DNA of 64,000 nucleotides from Tabrizicola sp. (lineage in GTDB: Bacteria > Pseudomonadota > Alphaproteobacteria > Rhodobacterales > Rhodobacteraceae), in contig NZ_JAUXZE010000048.1 of assembly GCF_030694085.1 (NCBI RefSeq), positions 1-64,000 of the forward strand, written 5' to 3'. This document shows, piece by piece, positions 53,715-62,676 of this stretch. The first letter of the stretch is position 1. Each line of letters opens with the position of its first letter. The position numbers and the translations under genes were made by a program. Below the pieces are notes generated by a model. That model saw only the letters and a program-made list of their open reading frames with translations, was not told the origin of the DNA and ran no database searches.

Positions 53715-54716
53715 GTGGCCAAGAACCGCACCGCCCCCGAGGAATACTCGCGCCCGCTGCGCCGACTTCTGGTCTGGATCGCGGTGCTGGTGCTGCTGGC
53801 GATCTTTCTCGTCTGGCGCATCGATTCCCCGCGCGTGGAACGCTTCCGCGCCGCGATCATCGACGCTGTGGTGCCGAACTTCGACTGGGCCATGCGCCCG
53901 ATCACGATGGTCGCGGGCATGGTCGACGACTTCCAGTCCTATACCCGGATCTACGAACAGAACCAGGAGCTTAAGCGCGAGCTTCAGCAGATGAAGGCCT
54001 GGAAAGAGGCGGCGCTTCAGCTGGAACAGAAGAACGCCCGCCTCCTGGACCTGAACAACGTGCGTCTCGACCCGAAACTGACCCATGTGACTGGCGTGGT
54101 GATGGCCGACAGCGGCAGCCCGTTCCGCCAGTCGGTCCTTTTGAACGTCGGCGCCCGCGACGGCATCCGCGATGGCTGGGCGACGATGGACGGGATCGGA
54201 CTTGTCGGCCGCATCTCGGGCGTGGGCGAGCGCACGGCCCGCGTGATCCTGGTGACCGACAGCAACAGCCGTATCCCGGTCACCATCCAGCCCTCGGGCC
54301 AGAAGGCGCTGCTCTCCGGCGACAACTCGCCCCTGCCGCCCCTGGAGTTCATCGAGGACACCGACGAGGTCCGCCCCGGCGACCGTGTCGTGACGTCGGG
54401 CGATGGCGAGGTCTTCCCGGCGGGCCTGTTGGTCGGACAGGTCGCGCTTGGCACCGACAAGCGGTTGCGGGTGGTGCTGGCGGCCGACTACCAGCGGCTA
54501 GAGTTCCTGCGTGTCCTGCGCAGTCACAACCTTGAACCGATCACCGACCCCGGCAGCCTGGTGGCGCCGCCCGCGACCGCCCCGCTGCCCGATACCTCGG
54601 CCGGTGCCGCCGAAGCCGCCGCCGGGGCCCCGCCCGCCGCGACCGAGGGCGGCAATGTCGAGGAAGCGGGCTCGGGCGCGGCCGAAGGTCCCGCGACGGA
54701 GGCCGCCGATGGGTGA
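53715..54716 (+). CDS. mreC: Rod shape-determining protein MreC
   Basis: GTG 53715 gives 333 residues with one N-terminal membrane helix (about 18-38), a coiled coil (about 75-115) and the MreC beta domains. The C-terminal 60 residues are Ala/Pro-rich and low in complexity. The protein links MreB filaments to the cell-wall enzymes in the periplasm. It overlaps the start of mreD by 8 bp. Confidence 0.92.
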   Translation: MAKNRTAPEEYSRPLRRLLVWIAVLVLLAIFLVWRIDSPRVERFRAAIIDAVVPNFDWAMRPITMVAGMVDDFQSYTRIYEQNQELKRELQQMKAWKEAALQLEQKNARLLDLNNVRLDPKLTHVTGVVMADSGSPFRQSVLLNVGARDGIRDGWATMDGIGLVGRISGVGERTARVILVTDSNSRIPVTIQPSGQKALLSGDNSPLPPLEFIEDTDEVRPGDRVVTSGDGEVFPAGLLVGQVALGTDKRLRVVLAADYQRLEFLRVLRSHNLEPITDPGSLVAPPATAPLPDTSAGAAEAAAGAPPAATEGGNVEEAGSGAAEGPATEAADG

Positions 54717-55248
54717 CTTCTGGCGCCAGGAGCAGTTGGTCTTCCGCAGCCTTTTCGTGGTGATCGCGCTGCTTCTTCTGTTCATGCGCCTGCTGCCGCT
54801 TGGCAACGCGCCCGGTGCCCTGCCCGGCCCCGATATCCTGATGTGCGTGATCCTGGCCTGGATCGTCCGCCGACCCGAATTCCTGCCAATGCCGCTGATC
54901 CTGGTCGTGATCCTGGCCGAGGACCTGATCCTGATGCGCCCCCCCGGCCTGTGGACCGCCATCGTGATCCTGGCGACCGAGTTCCTGCGCGGGCGCATCG
55001 CGCTCACGCGAGAGTTAAGTTTCGTTGTCGAATGGCTGCTTGTCTCGGGCGTGATGCTGGGCATGATGCTGATCTATCGGCTGACACTGGGCATCGCCTT
55101 CGTGCCACAAGCCCCGTTCGGCTTTGTGATCGTGCAGGTCCTGTGGTCGATCGCGGTCTATCCGGTGGTCGTTGGCCTGTCGCACCTGGCCCTTGACCTG
55201 CGCAAGCCCGCGACCGGCGAAGTGGACAATTTCGGGAGACGGTTGTGA
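54709..55248 (+). CDS. mreD: Rod shape-determining protein MreD
   Basis: The 179-residue product from ATG 54709 is almost all membrane helices (about five). The MreD pattern includes GPDILMCVILAWIVRRPEFL. It starts within the last codons of mreC and its stop overlaps the GTG of mrdA, so the cluster is tightly coupled. It joins MreC in the elongasome. Confidence 0.9.
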   Translation: MGDFWRQEQLVFRSLFVVIALLLLFMRLLPLGNAPGALPGPDILMCVILAWIVRRPEFLPMPLILVVILAEDLILMRPPGLWTAIVILATEFLRGRIALTRELSFVVEWLLVSGVMLGMMLIYRLTLGIAFVPQAPFGFVIVQVLWSIAVYPVVVGLSHLALDLRKPATGEVDNFGRRL

Positions 55249-57191
55249 GACGCACGGCCCGCGACACCGAGGAAAGCAACCGCAGCCTCAACCGCCGCAC
55301 CCTGATGCTGGGCGGCGCGATGGCGGCGATGGTCGCCGTCCTGGGTGTCAGGATGCGCTATCTCCAGGTTGATCAGGCCGACCAGTTCAAGCTTCTGGCC
55401 GAGGAAAACCGCATCAACATCCGCCTGATCCCTCCGGTCCGCGGGTTGATCCAGGATCGCAACGGCAAGGTGATCGCCGGGAACGAGCAGAACTACCGCG
55501 TCGTCATCACGCGCGAAGCGGCGGGCGACGTCGATCTGGTTCTGCGCCGACTGGCCACCATCATCCCGATGACCGCCGAGGAAATGTCCCAGGCCATCGA
55601 AGAGGTGAACGCGCTTTCTGCCTTTGTCCCCGTGACCGTTGCCGAGCGGCTAAGCTGGGACGACTTCTCGAACGTCGCGGTGAACGCCCCTGCCCTGCCC
55701 GGCGTGGTCCCCGAGGTCGGCCAGTCCCGCCGCTATCCCCTGGACTCCGATTTTGCCCATGTCGTCGGTTACGTCGGCCCGGTCAGCGACAAGGATCTGG
55801 AAGTGCTGGATGCCCCCGACCCGCTGCTGAAGATCCCCAAGTTCCAGATCGGCAAGATCGGCGTCGAGAAATGGATGGAGGACACCCTGCGCGGCGAGGC
55901 CGGGACCAAGCGGATCGAGGTGAACTCGGCCGGCCGCGTCATGCGCGAGCTGGAACGCCAGGAAGGCGACCCCGGAACCGACATCCGGCTGACCATCGAC
56001 GCAGACCTGCAGAATTTCGCCCAGGTCCGCCTGGGCGAGGAAAGTGCGGCCGTGGTGGTCATCGACGTGACCAACGGCGACGTCGTCTGCTGCGCCTCTG
56101 CCCCGTCCTTCGACCCGAACCTCTTTGTGCGCGGGATCAGCCATACCGACTACAAGTCGCTGATGGAAAACGATCATCGGCCGCTGGCGAACAAGACCGT
56201 TTCGGGTGCCTATCCGCCGGGATCGACCTTCAAGATGGTCACCGCGCTGGCTGCGCTTGAAGCCGGGGTCATCACCGCCGATACCAAGGTCAGCTGCCCT
56301 GGCTACATCGAATTCGGCGGGCGGCGCTTCCACTGCTGGAAACGCGCGGGCCACGGCACCGTGCGGCTGGAGCGCAGTCTGTCGGAAAGCTGCGACGTCT
56401 ACTACTATGACATCGCCCAGAGGGTCGGCATCGACAAGATCGCCGACATGGGCCGCAGGCTGGGCCTGGGCCAGCGCTTCGACATCCCGATGTCGGCGAT
56501 CACCGAAGGCATCATGCCCAACAAGCAATGGAAGCTGGAACGCCACAAGCAGGACTGGCGGATCGGCGACACGATCAACGCCTCGATCGGACAGGGTTAT
56601 GTGCTGACCTCGCCGCTGCAGCTGGCCGTGATGACCGCCCGCATCGCCAGCGGCCGCGCGGTCACGCCGCGCCTGGTGCGGATGGTCCAGGACAAGGAAG
56701 TGCCGGTCCCCCAGTCCTTGCCGCTGGACATCCCGCCCGAATTCCTCGCCGCCGTGCGCAAGGGGATGTACGAGGTGGTGAACGGCGAACGCGGCACCGC
56801 GAAGTCAAGCCGTGTGGTCGAGCCGACGATGGTCCTGGCCGGCAAGACCGGAACCAGCCAGGTGCGCAACATCTCGAAGGCCGAACGCGAGGCCGGGGTG
56901 ATCTCGAACGAGGACCTGCCCTGGAACCGCCGCGACCATGCGCTGTTCGTCGGCTATGCGCCCTATGACGCCCCGCGCTATGCCATCGCCGTGGTCGTCG
57001 AGCACGGCGGCGGCGGGTCGACCGCGGCGGCCCCCATCGCGCGCGACGTGATCCTGCGGGCGCTGTCCGACGGGCTTCCGCCGCTGGAGGCCTATCCGTC
57101 CAGCCAGCGCGGCCGGATCGAGACGATGCTGAAAGAGCTTCCCCTGCGCGATCCGGTGACCGGGCAGCCCCCGGTCCAGACCGAAACGTAA
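55245..57191 (+). CDS. mrdA: Penicillin-binding protein 2
   Basis: GTG 55245 gives 648 residues with one N-terminal membrane helix, a pedestal domain and a transpeptidase domain. The active-site Ser is in PPGSTFKM, the second motif in SESCDVYY, and the KTG motif in LAGKTGTSQV. It is the transpeptidase of the rod-shape complex. The length and position before rodA are normal. Confidence 0.94.
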   Translation: MRRTARDTEESNRSLNRRTLMLGGAMAAMVAVLGVRMRYLQVDQADQFKLLAEENRINIRLIPPVRGLIQDRNGKVIAGNEQNYRVVITREAAGDVDLVLRRLATIIPMTAEEMSQAIEEVNALSAFVPVTVAERLSWDDFSNVAVNAPALPGVVPEVGQSRRYPLDSDFAHVVGYVGPVSDKDLEVLDAPDPLLKIPKFQIGKIGVEKWMEDTLRGEAGTKRIEVNSAGRVMRELERQEGDPGTDIRLTIDADLQNFAQVRLGEESAAVVVIDVTNGDVVCCASAPSFDPNLFVRGISHTDYKSLMENDHRPLANKTVSGAYPPGSTFKMVTALAALEAGVITADTKVSCPGYIEFGGRRFHCWKRAGHGTVRLERSLSESCDVYYYDIAQRVGIDKIADMGRRLGLGQRFDIPMSAITEGIMPNKQWKLERHKQDWRIGDTINASIGQGYVLTSPLQLAVMTARIASGRAVTPRLVRMVQDKEVPVPQSLPLDIPPEFLAAVRKGMYEVVNGERGTAKSSRVVEPTMVLAGKTGTSQVRNISKAEREAGVISNEDLPWNRRDHALFVGYAPYDAPRYAIAVVVEHGGGGSTAAAPIARDVILRALSDGLPPLEAYPSSQRGRIETMLKELPLRDPVTGQPPVQTET

Positions 57192-57201
57192 GGGGCGGGC
57201 G

Positions 57202-58341
57202 ATGAGTTTCCTGGAATACCGCGTCAAGTTCGCGCCCACCGGCTTGCGGAAGGTCCTTTACCTGAACTGGCCGCTGGTGGTGCTGATCATCGCGGTGGCC
57301 TCGGTCGGCTTCCTGATGCTGTATTCCATCGCGGGGGGGAACCTCGACATCTGGGCGCGCCCGCAGATGGAACGGTTCGGGGTCGGCATGGTGCTGATGT
57401 TCATCGTGGCGATGGTTCCGATCTGGTTTTGGCGATCAATGTCCGGCGTGGCCTATCTGGTGGCCTTCATCCTGCTTCTCTTCGTCGAATTCTTCGGCGA
57501 CGTCGGTATGGGCGCACAGCGCTGGATCGACCTGGGGTTCATCCGTCTGCAACCCTCCGAGATGATGAAGTTCACGCTCGTGATGCTGCTGGCCGCCTAT
57601 TACGACTGGCTTGACCCCAAGCGGGTCTCGCGGCCGCTGTACGTGCTGATCCCGGTCCTGATGATCGTGGCGCCGACGGTGCTGGTCCTGATGCAGCCGA
57701 ACCTCGGGACCTCGCTGCTGCTGCTGTTGGCCGGGGCCACGGTGATGTTCGTCGCCGGGGTGTCGCTGTGGTATTTCGCCGGCGTCCTGTCGATGGCGAT
57801 TGCAGCGATTGTCGGGGTATTCTTCACCCGCGGCACGCCCTGGCAGTTTCTGCACGACTACCAGTACCGTCGCATCGACACCTTCCTCGACCCTGCCGCC
57901 GACCCCTTGGGCGCGGGCTACAACATCATCCAGGCGAAGATCGCACTGGGCTCGGGCGGGTGGGGCGGCAAGGGCTTCATGCAGGGCACCCAGTCGCGGC
58001 TGAACTTCCTGCCGGAAAAGCATACCGACTTCATCTTCACCACCCTGGCCGAGGAATTCGGCTTCGTCGGAGCCTTCTCGCTGCTGGCGCTTTATGCGCT
58101 GATCATCGGCTTCTGCCTGGTCGCAGCCTGGCAGAACCGCGACCGGTTCTCGTCGCTTCTCATCATCGGAGTGGCGGCGAACTTCTTCTTTTACATCGCG
58201 GTGAACCTGTCGATGGTCATGGGCATGGCCCCGGTGGTGGGCGTGCCGTTGCCCCTGCTGTCCTACGGCGGCTCGGCGATGATGGTGCTGCTGGTCGGCT
58301 TCGGACTGGTGCAAAGCGCCCATGTCCACCGGCCGCGCTAG
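57202..58341 (+). CDS. rodA: Peptidoglycan glycosyltransferase RodA
   Basis: The 379-residue protein has about ten membrane helices and SEDS family blocks, including DLGFIRLQPSEMMKF, LNFLPEKHTDFIF and PLLSYGGSAMM. The conserved Asp of the central extracytoplasmic loop is in the RRIDTFLDP region. It polymerises glycan strands with PBP2. It starts 10 bp after mrdA. Confidence 0.94.
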   Translation: MSFLEYRVKFAPTGLRKVLYLNWPLVVLIIAVASVGFLMLYSIAGGNLDIWARPQMERFGVGMVLMFIVAMVPIWFWRSMSGVAYLVAFILLLFVEFFGDVGMGAQRWIDLGFIRLQPSEMMKFTLVMLLAAYYDWLDPKRVSRPLYVLIPVLMIVAPTVLVLMQPNLGTSLLLLLAGATVMFVAGVSLWYFAGVLSMAIAAIVGVFFTRGTPWQFLHDYQYRRIDTFLDPAADPLGAGYNIIQAKIALGSGGWGGKGFMQGTQSRLNFLPEKHTDFIFTTLAEEFGFVGAFSLLALYALIIGFCLVAAWQNRDRFSSLLIIGVAANFFFYIAVNLSMVMGMAPVVGVPLPLLSYGGSAMMVLLVGFGLVQSAHVHRPR

Positions 58342-58962
58342 ATGCGCTTTGCCCCCAGGCACGGTCGCTTCCTGACCGCCTTCGCCCTGGGCGTCGCGGC
58401 GGGACTGGCGGCCTGGGCGCTGTCGGTTTCGCCGGTCTTCGCGCTTCTGACGACGGTGGACGCCTTCTTCCTGATCTACCTTCTTCTGACCGCCCGCATC
58501 GTCGGCCAGACCGGCGCCGACGACCTGCGCCGCCATGCCGAACAAGAAGACGAGGGCGTGGCGCTGATCCTGCTGCTTGCGGTCCTGGCCGTCGGGGTCA
58601 GCGTGACCGCGATCTTCCTGGTGCTGAACGCCGACGCAAGTGGCCTTGTCGCCCGCCTGACCGCGCTGGTCAGCCTGCCCCTGGGCTGGGCGACGCTGCA
58701 CACCCTTGCCGCCTTCCACTATGCCCATCTGCATTACCGGGGTGAGCGGGCAGGCTTCCTGTTTCCCGGCAACGAAGATCCCGACGCCCGGGATTTCCTG
58801 TATGCAAGCTTCACCATCGGCATGACCGCACAGGTCTCGGATGTCGAGGTCGCTTCCCGACCCCTGCGCCGCGCCGTGCTGGTGCATGGCGTGGCCTCGT
58901 TCTTCTACAACACAGGTATCCTGGCCCTGGCGGTCAACGCCGCGGTGACCGCGGGACAGTAG
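58342..58962 (+). CDS. DUF1345 membrane protein
   Basis: The 206-residue protein starts immediately after the rodA stop and has about five membrane helices with the DUF1345 blocks TLAAFHYAHLHYRG, DFLYASFTIGMTAQVSDVEV and SFFYNTGILALAVN. Function is unknown. Its place at the end of the rod-shape cluster suggests only co-transcription. Confidence 0.85.
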   Translation: MRFAPRHGRFLTAFALGVAAGLAAWALSVSPVFALLTTVDAFFLIYLLLTARIVGQTGADDLRRHAEQEDEGVALILLLAVLAVGVSVTAIFLVLNADASGLVARLTALVSLPLGWATLHTLAAFHYAHLHYRGERAGFLFPGNEDPDARDFLYASFTIGMTAQVSDVEVASRPLRRAVLVHGVASFFYNTGILALAVNAAVTAGQ

Positions 58963-58989
58963 CCGACCTTGCCACGGATCGCTTGTCGC

Positions 58990-59040
58990 GCACGTCGTGC
59001 ACTCCTCGCTTGACGCCGCACCGAGGAGTGCACGAAGTGC
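58990..59040. repeat. Variable-stem intergenic palindrome, copy 3
   Basis: GTGCACTCCTCG (58997-59008) pairs perfectly with CGAGGAGTGCAC (59022-59033). GCAC and GTGC extend the stem past a 3-base bubble. The CACTCCTCGCT block is shared with copy 1. Confidence 0.7.
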
Positions 59041-59070
59041 TCGACGAGGTTCACCACCGGAAAGCCCCCC

Positions 59071-59985
59071 ATGCCGCTGATCCTGTTCGCCGTCCCCGCC
59101 CTCTGGCCCGAATACCACGAGACCCTGCCCGCCGCGATCGCCGAGGCAGGCATCGACGCCCGCATCGTCACCGAGGCCGACCCGGCAGAGGTCGATTACA
59201 TCGTCTACGCCCCCGCCTCGCCCCTGCAGGATTTCACTCCCTATACCCGGACCAAGGCCGTTCTGAACCTCTGGGCCGGGGTCGAGAAGATCGTGGGCAA
59301 CCCCACCCTTGTCCAGCCGCTGACCCGGATGGTCGACCCCGGCCTGACCGAGGGGATGGTGGAATGGGTCACGGGCCACACCCTTCGCCACCACCTTGGG
59401 ATGGACCGCCACATCGTGAACCCCGGCCACGTCTGGGACCCGACCTGCCCGCCCCTGGCCCGCGAACGCCCGGTCACCATCCTGGGGATGGGCGCGCTGG
59501 GGTCCGCCTGCGCCGCCGCCCTCCGCGCCTTGAATTTTCCCGTGACCGGGTGGAGCCGCAGCGAAAAGCCGGGCCAGCTGCACGGCGAGCACGGCTTGCG
59601 CGCCGCGCTCTCGACGGCACAGATCCTGGTCACGCTCCTGCCCAAGACGCCCGAGACCGAGAACCTGCTGAACGCCGACCGCCTTGCGCTGTTGCCCAGG
59701 GGCGCGGTGATCCTGAACCCGGGTCGCGGTGCCCTGATCGACGACGATGCCCTTCTGGCCGCGCTGGACGCGGGCCGGATCGGCCATGCGACGCTGGACG
59801 TCTTCCGCGTCGAGCCCCTGCCGCAGGACCACCCCTACTGGACCCACCCTCGCGTCACCGTCACCCCCCACATCGCCGCCGACACCCGTGCCATCACCTC
59901 CTCTCGCGTGATCGCCGAGAACATCCGCCGCGGCGAGGCGGGCGAGCCGTTCCTCCACCGCGTCGACCGCACGCGCGGCTACTGA
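59071..59985 (+). CDS. Glyoxylate/hydroxypyruvate reductase, GhrA type
   Basis: The 304-residue protein has the GhrA-like 2-hydroxyacid dehydrogenase layout: a short first domain with LNLWAGVEKIVGNPTL, the NAD(P) motif LGMGALGSACA, Arg in NPGRGALIDD, and the His in VTVTPHIAADTRAIT. It reduces glyoxylate or hydroxypyruvate with NADPH. A different 2-hydroxyacid dehydrogenase lies at 11276. Both flanks carry variable-stem palindromes. Confidence 0.87.
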   Translation: MPLILFAVPALWPEYHETLPAAIAEAGIDARIVTEADPAEVDYIVYAPASPLQDFTPYTRTKAVLNLWAGVEKIVGNPTLVQPLTRMVDPGLTEGMVEWVTGHTLRHHLGMDRHIVNPGHVWDPTCPPLARERPVTILGMGALGSACAAALRALNFPVTGWSRSEKPGQLHGEHGLRAALSTAQILVTLLPKTPETENLLNADRLALLPRGAVILNPGRGALIDDDALLAALDAGRIGHATLDVFRVEPLPQDHPYWTHPRVTVTPHIAADTRAITSSRVIAENIRRGEAGEPFLHRVDRTRGY

Positions 59986-59996
59986 CCACCGCTCAT

Positions 59997-60048
59997 CGCT
60001 TCCTTCGGTCGCTTTTCGCTGCCTCGCGAGGAGCGACCGAAGGAAGCG
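59997..60048. repeat. Variable-stem intergenic palindrome, copy 4
   Basis: CGCTTCCTTCGGTCGCT (59997-60013) and AGCGACCGAAGGAAGCG (60032-60048) form a perfect 17-bp stem with an 18-base loop containing CCTCGCGAGG. The 3' flank AGCGAGGAGCC matches the family end. Confidence 0.75.
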
Positions 60049-60135
60049 AGGAGCCGTCCCGGCGCACAACAGGTCGGGAACGGAACAGCCGCCTGCGGGG
60101 CACCATGCCAGCTTGGCCGAAAACGAGGGGCTGCA

Positions 60136-61026
60136 ATGCGATATGGAACGGGTGTGGCGCTGTGCCTGGCTGCAGGGGCGATCTGGTCGCTGATGGGCCT
60201 GGGATTGCGGCAGATCGAGGCCGCCTCGGTCTGGCAGATCCTGTTCTGGCGCTCGGTTGGCATGATCCCCGTACTCCTGGGCTTCATGTGGTGGACCTCC
60301 AAGGGCCGTCCCCTTGCCGCACTTCGGGCCGTGGGCCTGGCCGGGATTGCCGGGGGCCTGGGTCTTGTCGTCGCCTTTGCAGGGGCCATCTATGCGTTCC
60401 AGACCACCACCGTCGCCAATGCGGTTCTCCTTTTCGCCGCCTCGCCCTTTGTGGCGGCCGTCCTTGGCTGGCTCATCCTGCGCGAGGCCGTGCGGCCCAG
60501 CACATGGATCGCCATCGCCATCGCGGTCTTCGGCATGTACCTGATGGTCAGCGACGGGCTGCAGACCGGGGCCTTCGCCGGGAACATGGCGGCCCTGCTG
60601 TCGGCGGCGGGCTTCGGCATCTTCTCGGTCGCGCTGCGCTGGGGCCGGGTCGGGGACATGATGCCCGTCGCTTTCCTTGGCAGCATCTTCTCCTTGATCT
60701 TTGCGGCAGGCGTCCTGATCTTCCGGGGCGAGCCGATCCCGGCCTTGCCACAGGACATGGCCGTGGCCTTCGCCATCGGCTTCTTCGTCGTGGCGATGGG
60801 CATGGTCCTTTTCACGTTGGGCAGCCGCGTGGTGCCTGCGGCCGAACTCACGCTTCTGTCGCTGGTCGAGGTCCTTCTGGGTCCGATCTGGGTCTGGCTG
60901 GCCCTGGGCGAGACGGCCAGCCAGAACACACTGATCGGCGGCGGGGTGCTTCTGGCGGGTGTCGTCTTCAACGCGGTGCTGGGCGCGCGTCGGCCTGGGA
61001 ACGAAGGGGTTGCGGAAACGTCCTGA
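60136..61026 (+). CDS. DMT-family (EamA) transporter
   Basis: The 296-residue protein has ten membrane helices in two EamA repeats, with the patterns LAAGAIWSLMGLGLR and LSLVEVLLGPIWVWLALGE. It is a small-metabolite exporter or importer of the drug/metabolite superfamily; the substrate is unknown. It lies upstream of the glutamine-synthetase-family gene on the same strand but with its own long gap, so it is probably separate. Confidence 0.86.
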   Translation: MRYGTGVALCLAAGAIWSLMGLGLRQIEAASVWQILFWRSVGMIPVLLGFMWWTSKGRPLAALRAVGLAGIAGGLGLVVAFAGAIYAFQTTTVANAVLLFAASPFVAAVLGWLILREAVRPSTWIAIAIAVFGMYLMVSDGLQTGAFAGNMAALLSAAGFGIFSVALRWGRVGDMMPVAFLGSIFSLIFAAGVLIFRGEPIPALPQDMAVAFAIGFFVVAMGMVLFTLGSRVVPAAELTLLSLVEVLLGPIWVWLALGETASQNTLIGGGVLLAGVVFNAVLGARRPGNEGVAETS

Positions 61027-61030
61027 GCAG

Positions 61031-61111
61031 TGATTAATTGATCAAATTCGCGGACCGCATCTGAAATGGAGCGGGCCTTGCGACCTGGGGAGAGTGATCG
61101 GATGCGGTCCG
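61031..61111. promoter_or_regulatory. Palindromes upstream of the glutamine-synthetase-family gene
   Basis: TGATTAATTGATCA (61031-61044) is a near-perfect palindrome. CGGACCGCATC (61051-61061) and GATGCGGTCCG (61101-61111) are an 11-bp inverted repeat with a 39-base spacer. They lie in the 218-bp gap before the gene and may be operator and mRNA leader hairpin, respectively. Confidence 0.45.
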
Positions 61112-61244
61112 AGCCGCAAGACATCGCGCAGGGCCCGTGCTGGCCGCGCAAGCCCGAGTTCGGCGGGGCCGGGGGTATTGGCGTCCCCTTCGTTCCCCGG
61201 GCTGCGGCCCCTTCCCCCTTTTCCGACATCTGAAAGAGGCAAAC

Positions 61245-62612
61245 ATGCCCGGTAATCTGACCCTTGACCAACTGAAAGCTGCCGTGAAGGCCGGAGAAAT
61301 CGACACCGTCGTCGCCGCCGGCATCGACATGCAGGGCCGCCTGATGGGCAAGCGATTTCACGCGCAATTCTTCGTCGACAGCGGGTGGGAGGAAACCCAC
61401 TGCTGCAACTACCTCTTGGCCGTGGACATGGAGATGACCACGGTTCAGGGCTACAAGTCCTCCAACTGGGAAACCGGTTATGGCGACTACACGCTGAAGC
61501 CCGACCTTCGGACCCTGCGCCGCATCCCCTGGCTGCCGGGCACCGCGCTGGTCCTGGGCGACACGCAGGACCACGCCACCCATGCCGACGTCCCCCACGC
61601 CCCGCGCTCGATCCTGAAACGTCAGGTCGAACGCGCCCGTGCGATGGGGTACGAGCCGATGATGGCGACCGAGCTGGAGTTCTACCTGTTCGAGAACTCC
61701 TACGAAAACCTGCGCGACGGCGGGCTTTCGGCGCTGAAGCCGATCTCGGGCTACAACGAGGATTACCACATCTTCCAGACCACCAAGGAAGAAGACGTGA
61801 TGCGGGCGATCCGCAACGGGCTTTATGGCGCGGGGATTCCGGTCGAAAACTCCAAGGGCGAGGCCGAGGCCGGGCAGGAGGAGGTCAACTATCGCTACTC
61901 CGACGCGCTGGACGCGGCCGACAACCATGTGATCGTCAAGAACGCGATCAAGGAAATCGCCTGGACCAAGGGCAAGTCGGTGACCTTCATGGCCAAGTAC
62001 GACCACCGCCGCGCGGGGTCGTCCAGCCATATCCACCAAAGCCTGTGGACCAAGGACGGCAAGGCGGCCTTTGCCGACAAGGCGGACGGTCACGGCATGT
62101 CGGAGCTGATGAAGCACTACCTTGCAGGCCAGCTGCACCACGCCCGCGACCTGACGGCGTTCCTGGCGCCCTACGTCAACAGCTACAAGCGGTTCACCGT
62201 GGGGATGTTCGCGCCGACCAAGGCGGTGTGGAGCGCGGACAACCGCACCGCGGGCTTCCGGGTCTGCGGGGTGCAGACCAAGGCCGTGCGGGTGGAATGT
62301 CGGATTCCCGGCAGCGACGTGAACCCCTACCTGGCTTGCGCGGCCCTTTTGGCGGCGGGTCTGGACGGGATCGAGAAGAAGATGGCGCTGGAACCCGAAA
62401 TGCGCGGCGACATGTATTCCGCCAAGGGCATCCGCGAGATTCCGCACAATCTGCGTGAGGCGGCGGACCTCTTGCACGGCTCGAAGATGCTGCGCGAGGC
62501 CTTCGGGGACGACGTGATCGACCACTACCACCACGCCGCCCAGTGGGAGATTTCCGAGACCGACCGCGTCGTGACGGACTTTGAACGCGAGCGGCTCTTG
62601 GAACGCGCGTAG
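61245..62612 (+). CDS. Glutamine synthetase family protein (gamma-glutamylamide synthetase type)
   Basis: The start is ATG 61245 (MPGNLTLDQLKAAVKAGEID) after GAAAGAGG. The 455-residue protein has a GS catalytic fold: TELEFYLF, the ATP/metal block SSHIHQSLW and the Arg block NRTAGFRVCG, plus ECRIPGSDVNPYLA. It resembles PuuA-type or GlnT-like enzymes that join glutamate to an amine, more than true GlnA. An aldehyde dehydrogenase gene follows, as in polyamine and amine breakdown pathways. The substrate amine is not known. Confidence 0.82.
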   Translation: MPGNLTLDQLKAAVKAGEIDTVVAAGIDMQGRLMGKRFHAQFFVDSGWEETHCCNYLLAVDMEMTTVQGYKSSNWETGYGDYTLKPDLRTLRRIPWLPGTALVLGDTQDHATHADVPHAPRSILKRQVERARAMGYEPMMATELEFYLFENSYENLRDGGLSALKPISGYNEDYHIFQTTKEEDVMRAIRNGLYGAGIPVENSKGEAEAGQEEVNYRYSDALDAADNHVIVKNAIKEIAWTKGKSVTFMAKYDHRRAGSSSHIHQSLWTKDGKAAFADKADGHGMSELMKHYLAGQLHHARDLTAFLAPYVNSYKRFTVGMFAPTKAVWSADNRTAGFRVCGVQTKAVRVECRIPGSDVNPYLACAALLAAGLDGIEKKMALEPEMRGDMYSAKGIREIPHNLREAADLLHGSKMLREAFGDDVIDHYHHAAQWEISETDRVVTDFERERLLERA

Positions 62613-62667
62613 GTCGGGGTTTACCCCGACTCTTTCTTGAACAACGGCGGGGTAAACCCCGCCCTAC
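62609..62667. repeat. Head-to-head pair of GTAGG-type palindromes
   Basis: GTAGGTCGGGGTTTACCCCG (62609-62628, stem closed at 62630) and the inverse GGCGGGGTAAACCCCGCCCT (62646-62665) flank a 15-base spacer. Each forms its own hairpin and the two are inverted copies with stem differences. They fill the gap between the GS-family gene and the aldehyde dehydrogenase gene. Confidence 0.75.
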
Positions 62668-62676
62668 GAGGCTGAC

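Noticed and set aside
57436..60069. An 877-codon open frame on the minus strand
   Set aside because: It is antisense to rodA, DUF1345 and the GhrA-like gene and has shadow composition (Gln/His/Arg/Gly-rich).
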